From contig JAOPZF010000032.1 of the NCBI GenBank assembly GCA_025964255.1, forward strand, positions 1 to 38,994: a DNA stretch of 38,994 nucleotides, read 5' to 3'. The notes beneath the pieces were generated by a model. It did no database searches. It saw nothing but the letters and a program-made list of their open reading frames with translations, and was not told the origin of the DNA. Below are positions 38,736 to 38,994 of the stretch, one piece after another (position 1 is the stretch's first letter; every line of letters begins with the position of its first letter). The DNA comes from Solirubrobacterales bacterium. Lineage in GTDB: Bacteria; Actinomycetota; Thermoleophilia; Solirubrobacterales; 70-9. The translations under genes and the position numbers were made by a program.

Positions 38736-38786
38736 CGGCCGTCTCGGCCCCGCCCGGGCAGCCTGTGGCCGTGGCCGAGACGGCCG
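38736..38786. repeat. 14-bp perfect inverted repeat
   Basis: CGGCCGTCTCGGCC (38736-38749) and GGCCGAGACGGCCG (38773-38786) are exact reverse complements with a 23-base loop that is itself GC-rich. It might be a terminator or a structured RNA; no neighbouring gene end explains it. Confidence 0.7.
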
Positions 38787-38944
38787 AGGGTGCGGGGAGA
38801 GGGCACGGGTTCGGGTCACGGTTCCTCCCGTCTTCTCCAGGCGTCGAGATCTGCCGTTCGTCGTTACACCCCCTATAGAGGCTGTCGCATAAAGCCGCGG
38901 CGATCACGCCGCTCCAGGCCCACCGACCCCGGGATCCGGGCCGA

Positions 38945-38991
38945 CCACCGCCCCGCCTCACCCCGCGGTGAGGGCGAGACGGTGGCGGTGG
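38945..38991. repeat. Nested stem-loop at the right edge
   Basis: Outer arms CCACCGCC (38945-38952) and GGCGGTGG (38984-38991) enclose inner arms CCTCACC (38956-38962) and GGTGAGG (38967-38973) with a CCGC loop. Both pairs are perfect. It is a long imperfect hairpin continuing to the window edge; it could be part of an RNA gene or a terminator for a gene beyond the edge. Confidence 0.5.
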
Positions 38992-38994
38992 AGC

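Larger units (their letters stand above)
38574..38994. other. 421-base right-edge region without a supported gene
   Basis: No frame has a start signal and coding-like composition; the longest minus-strand frame (38596-38961) has low-complexity Pro/Ala/Gly sequence and no family resemblance. The stretch holds an 8-G run near 38674, strong inverted repeats (separate entries) and the promoter for the LPG-synthase-like gene. I looked for RNase P, tmRNA and SRP RNA hallmarks and found none. Confidence 0.4.

Noticed and set aside
38596-38961. 121-codon minus-strand frame at the right edge
   Set aside because: Pro/Gly/Ala low complexity, no ribosome-binding site, and it crosses two strong hairpins.
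38574-38994. RNase P RNA, tmRNA or SRP RNA
   Set aside because: The conserved core sequences of each (for example the RNase P GAGGAAAGTCC region or the SRP GGAAGGAAGCAGCC loop) were not found on either strand.
1-38994. Mobile elements, CRISPR arrays and tRNA genes
   Set aside because: No transposase or integrase motifs, no spaced direct repeats of CRISPR type and no tRNA T-loop/anticodon arrangement were seen by eye.

Overview
The window is high-GC DNA (roughly 68-70% by eye) with strong G/C third-position bias. It looks like an actinobacterial chromosome, most likely class Thermoleophilia (Solirubrobacter/Conexibacter-like). That placement is inference from the mix of signal-peptide proteins of unknown function, CSLREA/beta-helix proteins, F420-type enzymes and many TetR/SDR/MFS genes; there is no rRNA or other marker. 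No tRNA, rRNA, CRISPR array, transposase, integrase or prophage gene was seen.

Layout. 1-4.2 kb: the edge of a gene leaving the window, a small unknown protein, a class-C beta-lactamase-fold serine hydrolase, a bicupin and an MTHFR-like protein. 4.2-8.4 kb: a thioredoxin-like DUF929 protein coupled to a membrane protein with a Cys pair, a perfect LexA-type SOS box before a small Cys-pair protein, a beta-propeller lipoprotein and a frameshifted SnoaL-like gene. 8.4-14.6 kb: a zinc-ribbon membrane protein, a secreted S53 protease, a type II NADH dehydrogenase and a secreted unknown, with gene remnants between. 14.6-20.9 kb: a divergent HxlR regulator/MFS pump pair, then three secreted-protein genes starting with a CSLREA beta-helix protein. 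21.3-22.6 kb: a small possible antitoxin and an open frame joining a RelE-like region to a SET-domain methyltransferase. 23.0-26.4 kb: two secreted proteins sharing an N-terminal domain, one with an aerolysin-like region plus RTX repeats, flanking a frameshifted luxR; a near-identical 16-bp palindrome lies upstream of each. 26.4-31 kb: small enzymes, two SDRs, a TetR regulator and several broken genes. 31-38.6 kb: a zinc ArsR-CDF-methyltransferase operon, a TetR/SDR pair with two identical operators, two MFS transporters and an LPG-synthase-like membrane protein.

Three themes run across the window. (1) About eighteen genes have a TANNNT hexamer ending 6-8 nt before the start codon, which predicts leaderless mRNAs and fixes several starts. 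(2) At least nine gene remnants or frameshifted genes are present (alpha/beta-hydrolase tail, two SnoaL, SDR tail, VOC, LuxR, phosphatase, two-TM protein, metallo-beta-lactamase). Several differ from an intact frame by one base at or beside a short homopolymer, so assembly error must be excluded before calling all of them pseudogenes. (3) Most regulator-transporter or regulator-enzyme pairs carry clear palindromic operators that can be read directly in the sequence.
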